A stretch of 10,471 bases of DNA from CAZNLL01 sp964573885 (GCA_964573885.1 CAZNLL010000131.1:1-10471), one strand, 5' to 3'; counted from the first letter of the stretch, positions 1 through 6,592 are shown. A program made the numbers and translations. The notes: generated from the letters alone by a model not told the origin.

Positions 1-761
1 CTGTGAAGGTCCAGGAGCACCACATCCCCTTTGCCGACCAGAAAGGCCAGAATATTACCCAGGCCAAAGAGGTCATATCCGAAGATATTTTCCCTATGCC
101 TGTAATTATAGTCAAAATCGATCCACCGGTACACTTCACTTTCCCGGTCTATCAGGATATGGTCCCGCCGAATATCCCCATGCCTTTCCCCATGTTCATG
201 AATAAAGCGTATGGCCTGAACACATTCCATGTAATTGGCCAAAACAGCGGGGAAGGTCTGATAAAAATAGGTCTCATGATCCATATCCATATCGCCCACA
301 TACTTGGAAAGGGGATGACCCCTGATAAAATCCAGGATCCGAATCAGGTTCCCCTTTTCATCCTCCACAGAGAAGCCATGCATGAAATTCCTGTGTTGGC
401 CCACAAGTTTCAGGATGCGGGCCTCTTTCCTGGGACTTCGGAAACATTCAAACTCGATGTCCCCGATACGGGACATGAATTTTTCATAAAATACAAGTTT
501 CAGGATCTTAAGCTCCCCGGTCTGCAGGTCAACGGCCCGTTTGACCCAGAATTTCACCTCATCGTCAAGGCCGAAGCGCTGTTCTTTGGCATTGTGGCGA
601 ATCAGGAAAGGCACTCCGCCCAGGATGGCCACATCGTCGTATTCGACCCGGAAGAAATCACTGGTATCGTGATGGACTCGAAATCGATCAGGGACCTGAT
701 GGGAGGGCAGCCATCGAGAGGCCATTTTGCGGATTTCGTCTTGGGATAAACAGAGGGACAT
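1..761 (-). CDS. Eukaryotic-like protein kinase, 5' part (runs off the window)
   Basis: I translated this frame from the reverse strand; it stays open from 761 to the window edge, giving 253 residues with no stop. Kinase landmarks appear in order: a lysine in a hydrophobic strand (K88, context ILKLVF), a helix-C-like glutamate (E113 in RKEARIL), a hinge-like DFIRGHPL near 144-151, the catalytic loop HGDIRRDHI at 194-202 with D196 as the presumed base, and WIDFD at 213-217 with D215 as the presumed metal ligand. The fold is thus a bilobed protein-kinase-like domain with the end of the C-lobe missing. The usual catalytic-loop Asn is His201 and the DFG Gly is Asp217, so activity is uncertain; a phosphotransferase acting on a non-protein substrate is possible. 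Start ATG761 is chosen because AGGTG lies 6 nt upstream; in-frame ATG767 is the alternative. It is divergent from the DUF6901-like gene. Confidence 0.8.
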   Translation of the reverse strand, partial: MSLCLSQDEIRKMASRWLPSHQVPDRFRVHHDTSDFFRVEYDDVAILGGVPFLIRHNAKEQRFGLDDEVKFWVKRAVDLQTGELKILKLVFYEKFMSRIGDIEFECFRSPRKEARILKLVGQHRNFMHGFSVEDEKGNLIRILDFIRGHPLSKYVGDMDMDHETYFYQTFPAVLANYMECVQAIRFIHEHGERHGDIRRDHILIDRESEVYRWIDFDYNYRHRENIFGYDLFGLGNILAFLVGKGDVVLLDLH

Positions 762-826
762 GGACATCACCTGGGGCAAAAAAACGCCCCCCTTGATTTC
801 ATTGGCACCGATGGGGGGATTGAGAA

Positions 827-855
827 AATATACTGGAAATGGCTCCGCCAGTCAA
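827..855 (-). promoter_or_regulatory. Sigma70-like promoter of the kinase gene
   Basis: On the reverse strand TTGACT (855-850) and TATATT (832-827) are separated by exactly 17 nt. Each hexamer matches the housekeeping consensus at five of six positions. Transcription would begin near 820, leaving a leader of about 60 nt before ATG761. This is the best promoter match in the window; it is sequence-based only. Confidence 0.65.
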
Positions 856-871
856 GAAGCGGGTATGCTTC
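856..871. repeat. Inverted repeat between divergent promoters (candidate operator)
   Basis: GAAGC and GCTTC form a 5-bp dyad around GGGTAT, placed between the two outward-facing -35 elements (850-855 and 890-895). A second short dyad, GACC/GGTC around AAAAAG, spans 892-905 and overlaps the rightward -35. Such positions suit a regulator that controls both directions, but the arms are short enough to occur by chance. Confidence 0.3.
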
Positions 872-889
872 CGTAACTATTTATTTTTC

Positions 890-918
890 TTGACCAAAAA
901 GGGTCTTTTTGCTAAGAA
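890..918 (+). promoter_or_regulatory. Candidate promoter of the DUF6901-like gene
   Basis: TTGACC (890-895) matches the -35 consensus at five positions and is followed after 17 nt by TAAGAA (913-918), a weak -10 with only three matches. A start near 925 would give a leader of about 35 nt before ATG960. The correct spacing supports it; the poor -10 suggests weak or activated transcription. Confidence 0.4.
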
Positions 919-959
919 CCTCTCAAGAAAAGGGCACCAAGCAAACCATGGGGGTGGCC

Positions 960-1697
960 ATGACCGCTGAATCCGAGAAAAAGGCGGGTGTGAAGAAGGG
1001 GCTTGATCCGGTAGTGTTTCGTTATCAGTTCAGGTTCGAGGACGGAAAAAAAGACGATTTTACTATCCACCTTGACCCTCAGACCCTGGAATATCTCCCT
1101 GGAAAATCGTTGAGGGGGGATGACTGGACCAGGCTCGAATTCCTCCAGTGCGAAAACTGTCCCCTAAAAGTGGAGCATCATCCCCACTGCCCGGCGGCCC
1201 TGAGCGTAGAGGACATGGTCAAGGCCTTCAGAGAAAGGTTTTCTTACGACAAGGCAGAGGTGACCCTCTATACCGAGGAAAGGATCTATTTCAAGAATAC
1301 AACGGTCCAAAAGGGACTGAGTTCTATTATGGGTATTCTCCTGGTATCCAGCGGGTGTCCCATCCTGGGAAAACTCAGGCCCATGGTCCGGTTTCACCTC
1401 CCTTTTGCCAGTGCACTGGACACCACCTTTAGGACGACGAGCACCTATCTTTTGGGCCAGTTTTTTGTCCAGAAACGGGGAGGGGTGCCCGATTTTACCC
1501 TCCAGGGCTTGACCCGGATTTACGAGGATATACAAAGGGTCAACAGGGCCATGGCCAGGAGACTCAATGCCTTGGCCAGTAAAGATGCGAGTGTCAATGC
1601 CTTGATTGTCCTTGATATGCTCGCCCTCACCATTTCCATGTCCCTGGAGTCCGAGATAGAGGAGTTGGAGTCTCTGTTCAATCCCCTTTTCCAGTAA
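960..1697 (+). CDS. DUF6901-like protein with a Cys cluster, function unknown
   Basis: The 245-residue soluble protein has no signal peptide and no convincing membrane span. A beta-rich N-terminal part (about 17-48, with the phrase FRYQFRFEDG) leads into a cysteine cluster, C64-x2-C67-x9-C77 with H74 or H76 nearby, and a further C133 in SSGCPIL. The middle holds VQKGLSSIMGILLVSSGCP and then RPMVRFHLPFAS. The C-terminus (about 181-240) is helical and acidic. The pattern resembles proteins I recall as DUF6901 in deltaproteobacteria, but no search was possible. The four cysteines could bind zinc or another metal, which is inference. ATG960 is chosen because GGGGTGG sits just upstream; ATG948 and TTG909 are in frame but lack a well-spaced site. 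It precedes the 96-residue gene by 56 bp and probably shares its transcript. Confidence 0.7.
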   Translation: MTAESEKKAGVKKGLDPVVFRYQFRFEDGKKDDFTIHLDPQTLEYLPGKSLRGDDWTRLEFLQCENCPLKVEHHPHCPAALSVEDMVKAFRERFSYDKAEVTLYTEERIYFKNTTVQKGLSSIMGILLVSSGCPILGKLRPMVRFHLPFASALDTTFRTTSTYLLGQFFVQKRGGVPDFTLQGLTRIYEDIQRVNRAMARRLNALASKDASVNALIVLDMLALTISMSLESEIEELESLFNPLFQ

Positions 1698-1723
1698 AGG
1701 CCTTTTTTGAGGACATCTGGCGA

Positions 1724-1735
1724 TCCTGATCAGGA
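1724..1735. repeat. 12-bp perfect palindrome between two cistrons
   Basis: TCCTGATCAGGA reads the same on both strands and lies 18 nt upstream of the 96-residue gene. It could be a regulator half-site pair, but in a presumed operon it may mean nothing. A second palindrome, AAAGGCCTTT (1696-1705), overlaps the end of the upstream gene and runs into a short T tract. Neither has a loop that would make it a normal terminator. Confidence 0.3.
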
Positions 1736-1753
1736 CAACAAGAGGAACGGGAA

Positions 1754-2044
1754 ATGAATTCGAAAGGAAAGGGCCGAAAGACCATTCAGGAGAGGATGGC
1801 CGAGGAAGAAAAGGTTCGGGAGCGAATTGACGAAAAGGGAGAGACATGGAGAAAGGTCTATTTTGGCGGCGGGGCGCATTTCAGAAATTGGTTGGCCCAG
1901 TGTAGGGAACTGGGAGAGGTGTGGGTGGAAAAGGTGGATCCCGCGGGCTTTAAATGCTTTGAGGAAGGGGGTGAGACGCTTTACCGGATATGGATCAAGC
2001 TGGATAAGGACCGAGAAGAGGACGAATCTTTCCGGAGAGGCTAG
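1754..2044 (+). CDS. Small charged protein of unknown function
   Basis: The 96-residue protein has a highly charged N-terminal stretch (about 1-33, many Lys and Glu), likely a helix. A compact segment follows at about 36-83, with AHFRNWLAQCRELGEV, FKCFEEGGE and LYRIWIKL. The tail is Asp/Glu/Arg-rich. There is no signal peptide or membrane span. ATG1754 has GAGG and ACGGGAA upstream, a reasonable ribosome binding site. The FKCFEEGGE and RIW phrases feel like a conserved small deltaproteobacterial family, but I cannot name it. It lies 56 bp behind the DUF6901-like gene on the same strand, so the two are probably co-transcribed. Its stop is only 35 bp from the stop of the convergent hydrolase gene. 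Confidence 0.65.
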   Translation: MNSKGKGRKTIQERMAEEEKVRERIDEKGETWRKVYFGGGAHFRNWLAQCRELGEVWVEKVDPAGFKCFEEGGETLYRIWIKLDKDREEDESFRRG

Positions 2045-2066
2045 AAGATCAGTACTGGAAGAGCCC

Positions 2067-2076
2067 GCCCATGGGC
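2067..2076. repeat. GC-rich palindrome between convergent gene ends
   Basis: GCCCATGGGC is a perfect 10-bp palindrome in the 35-bp gap between the convergent stops at 2044 and 2080. It is the only structure there. It has no U tract on either side, so calling it a terminator would be weak. Confidence 0.25.
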
Positions 2077-2079
2077 GCC

Positions 2080-3336
2080 TTACTCCTGGGCAAGGGGAGC
2101 CACAAGAATCCCAGTATAGCATGCCGCAACGTAGGCATCCAGGAGGGTGTAAAAGGTCAGGACCTCGGTCTTATCAAATCCAGTGCTCCTCCATCCTTTT
2201 AAATAGGCCGTTGCCGCCTGGATAATCATTTTCTCTTTTGGCATAAGAAGCTGGTAGAGGCCTGTTCCCTTCTCATTCATCACCGAGGACAACTGGAGAT
2301 AATCCGTGCCGTGGCCCAGGGTAAAGGGGAAGCAGATCTCCTTCAGGTTTAATGATACCTGGTTTATGGGGGGCACAAGGCCGTTTTGGGAAACAACCAC
2401 CCGGGGCAATCCATCCCCCCCGGCCACCCAGACCGGGGTGACCAGGGTGACGAGGGGCATTCCTAAGACCGTCCAGATGGTCGTGAGGGAAGGGTCTTCA
2501 CCGGGGGCAACCCCCTGCATCACCACCGCGGAGGCCGTAGAATATCGAGCCACACTGTCCCTGGAGGGGATGTAGGTCGTATCAGACAGGTCCCGGGGCA
2601 GCGTCATTTTGCTTATATCCATCCTGGTGAGGGCATTGTTGAGGTTCCGGACCGCATGTTGGAGGATGAACTCCACGGTAAACTTTTCTTTGGCGAAACG
2701 GGTCAGAAAGAGCTCTTCGATGGTGCCATATCGGATGAAACCCATCCCCTCTTCCAGGTCAGCGCTCTGAGCAAAATTGGTTCGTATAAGATAGCCCAGA
2801 GGGGCGGTTTTATGATCGTTCACGTCAAATTTTGTATGCCCCGCGGTGCTTACTTCATAATAGGCCGCACCTCCAGCCCGGTCTATGACCCCGAAATTGG
2901 AGGCCTGTGCCCCTGCATTTTTCAGCAGTTCCTCGAAGTCCTCCAGGGTTGCACATGTACCAAGGGCGTTTCGAATGAGGTCGGCCGCCCCTTCCTGCAA
3001 GCGTAAGAGCGTCTCTCTTTTATCGGAAGAGGCGGAAGCGGTGGGGGGGTAGAGATTGTAGGAGAGGGTGTTTAGTATACTGAACCCAGCCTCGTTGCTT
3101 CCCATGAAAATGGCAGAGCCCTCGGGATCATCGTTATTGGCGACCCCGATAAAGGCATAAGAAGATCCCTTCACGTACATGAGCTTATTCTTGTCATCGC
3201 TTGTATCGCGGTTTTTCCACAGGATGGGCCGCCCGTCCAATGTGGCCTTCGCTGAAATCACGGCGGACGTGCAAGCCACGGAATAGGAATAACCCATTAA
3301 AAGGACCAAGAGGGCGTAAGCCGTTTTCCTGAGCAT
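2080..3336 (-). CDS. Exported Ntn-type amide hydrolase (C45/choloylglycine-hydrolase-like)
   Basis: The 418-residue protein begins with a signal peptide: Arg3-Lys4, a hydrophobic stretch from about 6 to 15, then SVA before Cys22. The mature N-terminus, CTSAVISAKATLDGRPI and on to W40-K-N-R-D44, is the nucleophile strand of N-terminal-nucleophile hydrolases that cut linear amides (C45 acyltransferase and choloylglycine hydrolase relatives). Further family-like points are GSNEAGFS at 79-86, N89, ASNFGVID at 145-152, E161, and RTN at 185-187. The likely reaction is hydrolysis or transfer of an acyl group on an amide such as an N-acyl amino acid, in the periplasm; the substrate is unknown. An AAAGGAG site lies 7 nt before ATG3336. 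It follows the SDR gene by 62 bp on the same strand, probably in one operon. SVAC is not a good lipobox, so a free N-terminal Cys is preferred over lipoprotein. Confidence 0.75.
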   Translation of the reverse strand: MLRKTAYALLVLLMGYSYSVACTSAVISAKATLDGRPILWKNRDTSDDKNKLMYVKGSSYAFIGVANNDDPEGSAIFMGSNEAGFSILNTLSYNLYPPTASASSDKRETLLRLQEGAADLIRNALGTCATLEDFEELLKNAGAQASNFGVIDRAGGAAYYEVSTAGHTKFDVNDHKTAPLGYLIRTNFAQSADLEEGMGFIRYGTIEELFLTRFAKEKFTVEFILQHAVRNLNNALTRMDISKMTLPRDLSDTTYIPSRDSVARYSTASAVVMQGVAPGEDPSLTTIWTVLGMPLVTLVTPVWVAGGDGLPRVVVSQNGLVPPINQVSLNLKEICFPFTLGHGTDYLQLSSVMNEKGTGLYQLLMPKEKMIIQAATAYLKGWRSTGFDKTEVLTFYTLLDAYVAACYTGILVAPLAQE

Positions 3337-3398
3337 GGCGGTTCTCCTTTAGACCGAGACTCTCTGATTCGGGCTGGGTTTTTTTACGCATTAGGCGC

Positions 3399-4166
3399 CT
3401 ACATGGCCATGGATCCGCCATCCACCGTAATGACTTCACCGGTTATGAAATCAGAGAGTCCGGACGCCAGGAAAAGCACGGCCCCTACGATGTCCCCTGT
3501 CTCGGCGATTCTACCCACAGGAACGGTTTTGGCGATTTCCTTCAAAAGGGATTCATCGCCCCAGAAAGGTTGGCTGAACTGGGTTTTGATCATGGCGGGG
3601 GCGACCGCGTTTACATTGATATGGCTTTTGGCAAGCTCCACGGCCATGACCTTGGTCAGCATCTCCAGGCCGGCTTTGGCCACGCAATAGATCCCCATTC
3701 CCATGGCCGCCTTTCTCGCGGCGATAGAGCTGATGTTAATAATCTTTCCCGCCCCGGACTTCTTCATAAGGCCTACCGCCTCTTTGGAGGTGAGAAAACT
3801 GCCTTTGAGATTGGTCTCCAGGATTTTGTCCCAGAGGGCCTCATCCGCCTCGGCCACAGATGCGGTAAGGATGTTCATGCCCACATTGTTTACAAGAATG
3901 TCCAGGCTCCCGAATTTTGCCTCTACAGACTTAAACAAGGCCGAGACTTGATCTGACTTGCCTACATTGGCGGCGTGGGCCGAGACCTCCAGACCCATTT
4001 GACGAAAATCCTCCAGGGCCTGATCAAGGTTTTCCTGTTTCCTGCCGCAAATCATCACCCTGGCCCCCTTCTCGGCCATAGCGGCGGCGATATCCCTTCC
4101 CAGACCGCGGCTCCCGCCGGTCACAAGCGCGATTTTGCCTGAAAAGTCTAAATTCGTTCCAACCAT
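3399..4166 (-). CDS. Short-chain dehydrogenase/reductase, FabG-like
   Basis: The 255-residue cytoplasmic protein has the length and motif order of classical SDR oxidoreductases: the cofactor glycine motif TGGSRGLG at 16-23, NNVG at 93-96, and the tetrad N119, S147, Y160, K164 (YCVAK). The C-terminal phrase FITGEVITVDGG is also typical. R20 and R42 near the cofactor pocket hint at NADP(H), which is inference. The substrate cannot be read from sequence: a 3-oxoacyl-ACP or -CoA reductase, or a sugar or alcohol dehydrogenase, would all look like this. The frame stays open upstream to 4283, but ATG4166 is chosen because AAAGGAG sits 6 nt before it and the preceding residues do not resemble the family. 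It is first in a likely two-gene unit with the hydrolase and is divergent from the CoA-disulfide-reductase-like gene. Confidence 0.9.
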   Translation of the reverse strand: MVGTNLDFSGKIALVTGGSRGLGRDIAAAMAEKGARVMICGRKQENLDQALEDFRQMGLEVSAHAANVGKSDQVSALFKSVEAKFGSLDILVNNVGMNILTASVAEADEALWDKILETNLKGSFLTSKEAVGLMKKSGAGKIINISSIAARKAAMGMGIYCVAKAGLEMLTKVMAVELAKSHINVNAVAPAMIKTQFSQPFWGDESLLKEIAKTVPVGRIAETGDIVGAVLFLASGLSDFITGEVITVDGGSMAM

Positions 4167-4174
4167 GTTGCTCT

Positions 4175-4215
4175 CCTTTACTCTAAAAGGTATGATTCCC
4201 GAAGGAATCAAGAGT
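4175..4215 (-). promoter_or_regulatory. Structured SDR leader with UUCG hairpin and SD-covering helix
   Basis: On the reverse-strand RNA, UGAUUCC (4210-4204) and GGAAUCA (4199-4193) form a 7-bp stem capped by UUCG closed by C-G, a very stable tetraloop. ACUCU (4215-4211) can pair with AGAGU (4184-4180) to extend this stem across an 8-nt bulge. Alternatively CCUUU (4190-4186) pairs with AAAGG (4179-4175), which is part of the ribosome binding site of ATG4166. The two folds compete because AGAGU is in the loop of the second helix. The pairings are directly visible; a regulatory role is inference. Confidence 0.45.
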
Positions 4216-4243
4216 TTCCCTCGGGATCCCGTTGAACTGATTT

Positions 4244-4271
4244 CTTTTAGCAAAAAATTGGGATTTGACAA
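4244..4271 (-). promoter_or_regulatory. Candidate promoter of the SDR-hydrolase unit
   Basis: On the reverse strand TTGTCA (4271-4266, five of six matches) and TAAAAG (4249-4244, four of six) are separated by 16 nt. Transcription would start near 4237, which places the whole structured leader inside the transcript. Confidence 0.4.
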
Positions 4272-4336
4272 AGCATAAACCACGGTTCCATGGAGGAACT
4301 GGCCTAAGAAAGGGGTTGGAAAAGGGGGAAGAGCAT

Positions 4337-5680
4337 ATGCGATTTGTCGTTATTGGCGGAGATGCCGCCGGAATGAGTGCAGCCAGTCGTGCGAAAAGAA
4401 ACCGGCCCGATATGGAAGTAACGGTCCTTGAACAGACCCGTGACGTGTCCTACAGCGCCTGTGGCATGCCCTATAACATCGCTGAACCTGACAGGGAGCT
4501 GGAAGACCTCGTTGTCCGCCAGGCCCATGTTTTCAGAGAAAAACAGGGCATAGATCTAAGAACAGGGCACCAGGTCCGGCGGATTGACAGGATCCTCAAG
4601 AAGGTCTCTGGGAAAGGTCCGGAGGGCTCGGAATTTGAAGTGCCCTATGACCAACTCTTGATTGCCATGGGAGCTTCTCCCATTTTTCCGGATCTCCCGG
4701 GTTTTCATCAGCCAGGGGTCCTGGGACTGAAGAGTCTTGAGGACGGTCGGAGGATCAAGGCCTATATCCGCTCCCAGAAGGTGAGGAAGGTCGTCATTAT
4801 TGGAATGGGCTATATCGCCCTGGAAATGTGCGAGGCTTTGCGGGCGAGGGGTATTGAGGTGGATATGGTGAAGCCCCGCCCGGTTTTTCTCCCCTGGATG
4901 AACGGGAAATTGTCCACCCTGGTAAAGGCGCATGTGGAAGAACACGGGGTTGGGATGTATCTGGGGCAAGAGATCAAGGGAATCGAGAAGGCGGGCGACA
5001 TCCTGAAGGTGATATGTTCGGATTCAGTGCTTGAAGGCCATATGGTGCTGGTGGCCATTGGGGTGAAGGCAAACAGTCTCCTCGCCGAGGAAGCCGGCCT
5101 GGAACTGGGGCCCTCTGGTGCCATTTCCGTGGACAAATCTTTGAGGACCTCTGATGAGGATATTTTTGCAGCAGGCGATTGTGCAGATGCCTTTCATGTG
5201 GTCACCGGTCAGAAAACCTGGATTCCTCTGGCCCTCAGGGCCAACCGGGCCGGATGGGCGGTCGCTGACAATGTGACCGGCAAAGGGGTTGAGGTGGAGG
5301 GCGTGGCCGGTACTGCGGTCTTCAAGGTCTTTGACCTTCAGGTGGCCAGGAGCGGGCTCAGCGTTAAGGAGGCGGAGGAACATGGATTTGAACCCGCGGA
5401 GATGGTTATAGAAGGCAGGTCCCGGGCCCATGCCCACCCCGGGTCGACTTCCATCCATGTACAGATGGTGGGAGACATGAAATCCGGCCGGCTTCTTGGA
5501 GGGCAACTGGTGGGAAAAGAGGGGGCCGCCCACAGGGTGAATGCCATCGCCATAGCCTTACATCAGGGTATGAGCGTGGAGGCCTTCAGCCGGTGTGACC
5601 TGGCCTACGCCCCTCCCTTCAGCCCGGTGTGGGATCCCATGCTTACTGCGGCGAATCAGCTTGTGAAAAGGCTCTCCTAG
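4337..5680 (+). CDS. CoA-disulfide reductase family FAD/NAD(P) oxidoreductase
   Basis: The 447-residue flavoprotein has the three-domain layout of the pyridine nucleotide-disulfide oxidoreductase family. FAD binds at the N-terminus (VVIGGDAAGMSAA, 4-16). A single active-site cysteine, C42, sits in SYSACGMPY, as in CoA-disulfide reductases and NADH:polysulfide reductases rather than the CxxxxC of glutathione reductase. The NAD(P) site is VVIIGMGYIALEM at 152-164, and the second FAD motif is AAGDCAD at 278-284. The C-terminal dimer domain ends in YAPPFSPVWDP at 424-434. Likely role: cytoplasmic reduction of CoA disulfide, CoA persulfide or polysulfide with NAD(P)H, in thiol or sulfur metabolism. 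No rhodanese domain is fused. ATG4337 is chosen over 4265 because GGGGGAAGAG precedes it and the FAD strand starts at once. It is divergent from the SDR and convergent with livF. Confidence 0.85.
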   Translation: MRFVVIGGDAAGMSAASRAKRNRPDMEVTVLEQTRDVSYSACGMPYNIAEPDRELEDLVVRQAHVFREKQGIDLRTGHQVRRIDRILKKVSGKGPEGSEFEVPYDQLLIAMGASPIFPDLPGFHQPGVLGLKSLEDGRRIKAYIRSQKVRKVVIIGMGYIALEMCEALRARGIEVDMVKPRPVFLPWMNGKLSTLVKAHVEEHGVGMYLGQEIKGIEKAGDILKVICSDSVLEGHMVLVAIGVKANSLLAEEAGLELGPSGAISVDKSLRTSDEDIFAAGDCADAFHVVTGQKTWIPLALRANRAGWAVADNVTGKGVEVEGVAGTAVFKVFDLQVARSGLSVKEAEEHGFEPAEMVIEGRSRAHAHPGSTSIHVQMVGDMKSGRLLGGQLVGKEGAAHRVNAIAIALHQGMSVEAFSRCDLAYAPPFSPVWDPMLTAANQLVKRLS

Positions 5681-5706
5681 GTGGTTTGTGGATTGCAAAC
5701 ACACTT

Positions 5707-5735
5707 GTGCCCGGCATCGATCTGTGGACGGGCAC
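5707..5735. terminator. Hairpin between convergent genes, possible terminator
   Basis: GTGCCCG (5707-5713) and CGGGCAC (5729-5735) can form a 7-bp GC-rich stem with a 15-nt loop in the 80-bp gap between convergent genes. A smaller GTTTG/CAAAC stem lies just before it, at 5684-5700. No U tract follows on either strand, so an intrinsic terminator is only a possibility. Confidence 0.3.
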
Positions 5736-5760
5736 TGGGTGGGAAGGACCGGCAAAGGCC

Positions 5761-6555
5761 TCAGGAAAGCCATCTTTTTCTTCGTTTGTAATGCTTGACC
5801 TCTTTGTAGCTCTTTCTTTTTCCAACTTGGCTCAGACCCAGGTAGAATTCTTTGATGTCTTCATTTTCCTTGAGCTTTGCCGATGGACCATCCAGGACGA
5901 TTCTCCCGTTTTCCATGACATAGGCATGATCGGATATGGAAAGGGCAACAAAAGCGTTTTGTTCAACCAGGAGAATGGATGTCTTGTTTTCTTTATTGAT
6001 GAGTTCGATAATCCTGAAAATCTCTTTGACCAGGGCCGGGCTTAATCCCAGGGAGGGTTCGTCAAGGAGCATTAATTGGGGCCTCGCCATCAAGCCACGG
6101 CCAATGACCAGCATTTGGCGCTCTCCGCCCGAGAGATAACCGCTCACCCGATGGCGCATGCGGGCCAGGGAAGGAAAGTATTCGTACACGTTTTCCATAT
6201 CCCTTTTGATTTCATAGCTGTCCTTCCTGGAATAGGCCCCCACCCGGATATTTTCTTCTACACTGAGTTGTTCGAAAAGGGGCCGGCCTTCCATGACCTG
6301 GACAATCCCCATCCTCACGATGGTTTCCGGGCTCTTTTGATCGATTCTCTTGCCGCGAAATTCGATGGTACCGTCCGTCACCTCGCCCAGCTCTGTTTTG
6401 AGCAGCCCGGATATGGCCTTGAGAGCGGTTGTTTTACCTGCGCCATTGGCCCCTAAAAGGGCCACAATACTGCCGTCTTCAACGGCAAGAGAGACCCCTT
6501 TAAGGACCAGTATGACGTCACTGTAGATCACCTCGATATTGTTTAAGTTAAGCAT
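5761..6555 (-). CDS. livF: LivF-type ABC transporter ATPase with basic C-terminal tail
   Basis: The 264-residue cytoplasmic ATPase would power HAAT import with a LivG partner. Visible motifs are Walker A GANGAGKT at 35-42, the Q-loop at Q86, the ABC signature LSGGERQ at 141-147, Walker B LMLLDE at 161-166, and a switch region LVEQN with Gln in place of His, as usual in LivF. LivF is normally about 235 residues; the extra part is a Lys/Arg-rich tail from about 247, RKSYKEVKHYKRRKRWLS, which I recall from deltaproteobacterial homologues. It is last in the operon, 37 bp after the lipoprotein gene. ATG6555 has no close ribosome binding site: GAGGA lies 13 nt away, and an in-frame TGA just upstream rules out an earlier start. 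Coupling to upstream translation may matter. The gene symbol is by family; the substrate is unproven. Confidence 0.9.
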   Translation of the reverse strand: MLNLNNIEVIYSDVILVLKGVSLAVEDGSIVALLGANGAGKTTALKAISGLLKTELGEVTDGTIEFRGKRIDQKSPETIVRMGIVQVMEGRPLFEQLSVEENIRVGAYSRKDSYEIKRDMENVYEYFPSLARMRHRVSGYLSGGERQMLVIGRGLMARPQLMLLDEPSLGLSPALVKEIFRIIELINKENKTSILLVEQNAFVALSISDHAYVMENGRIVLDGPSAKLKENEDIKEFYLGLSQVGKRKSYKEVKHYKRRKRWLS

Positions 6556-6592
6556 GACGGTTAGTCATTCCTCGAACTGTAGGGTGACCCTG

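Noticed and set aside
3..749. Long rightward open frame of 248 codons
   Set aside because: It lies opposite the kinase coding frame, which carries clear HGD and DFD motifs; the rightward product is His/Pro/Phe-rich with no motif.
1164..1847. Leftward open frame of 227 codons
   Set aside because: Shadow of the DUF6901-like gene and the start of the 96-residue gene; Pro/Gly-rich composition and no domain.
4265..4270. Perfect rightward TTGACA as a promoter for the CoA-disulfide-reductase-like gene
   Set aside because: No acceptable -10 hexamer at 16-18 nt (CCATGG at 17 nt). It overlaps the leftward -35 instead, so the promoter of this gene remains unidentified.
5629..6045. Rightward open frame across the gap after the CoA-disulfide-reductase-like gene
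   Set aside because: It covers the 3' part of livF on the opposite strand and has no ribosome binding site or family motif.
6539..6568. Six-codon open frame overlapping the livF start (leftward)
   Set aside because: Its ATG is only 1 nt from GAGG, too close for initiation, and it is short enough to be chance.
6581..6591. AGGGTGACCCT dyad after the lipoprotein stop
   Set aside because: Only a 1-nt centre and no U tract, inside a likely operon; neither a terminator nor a supported operator.
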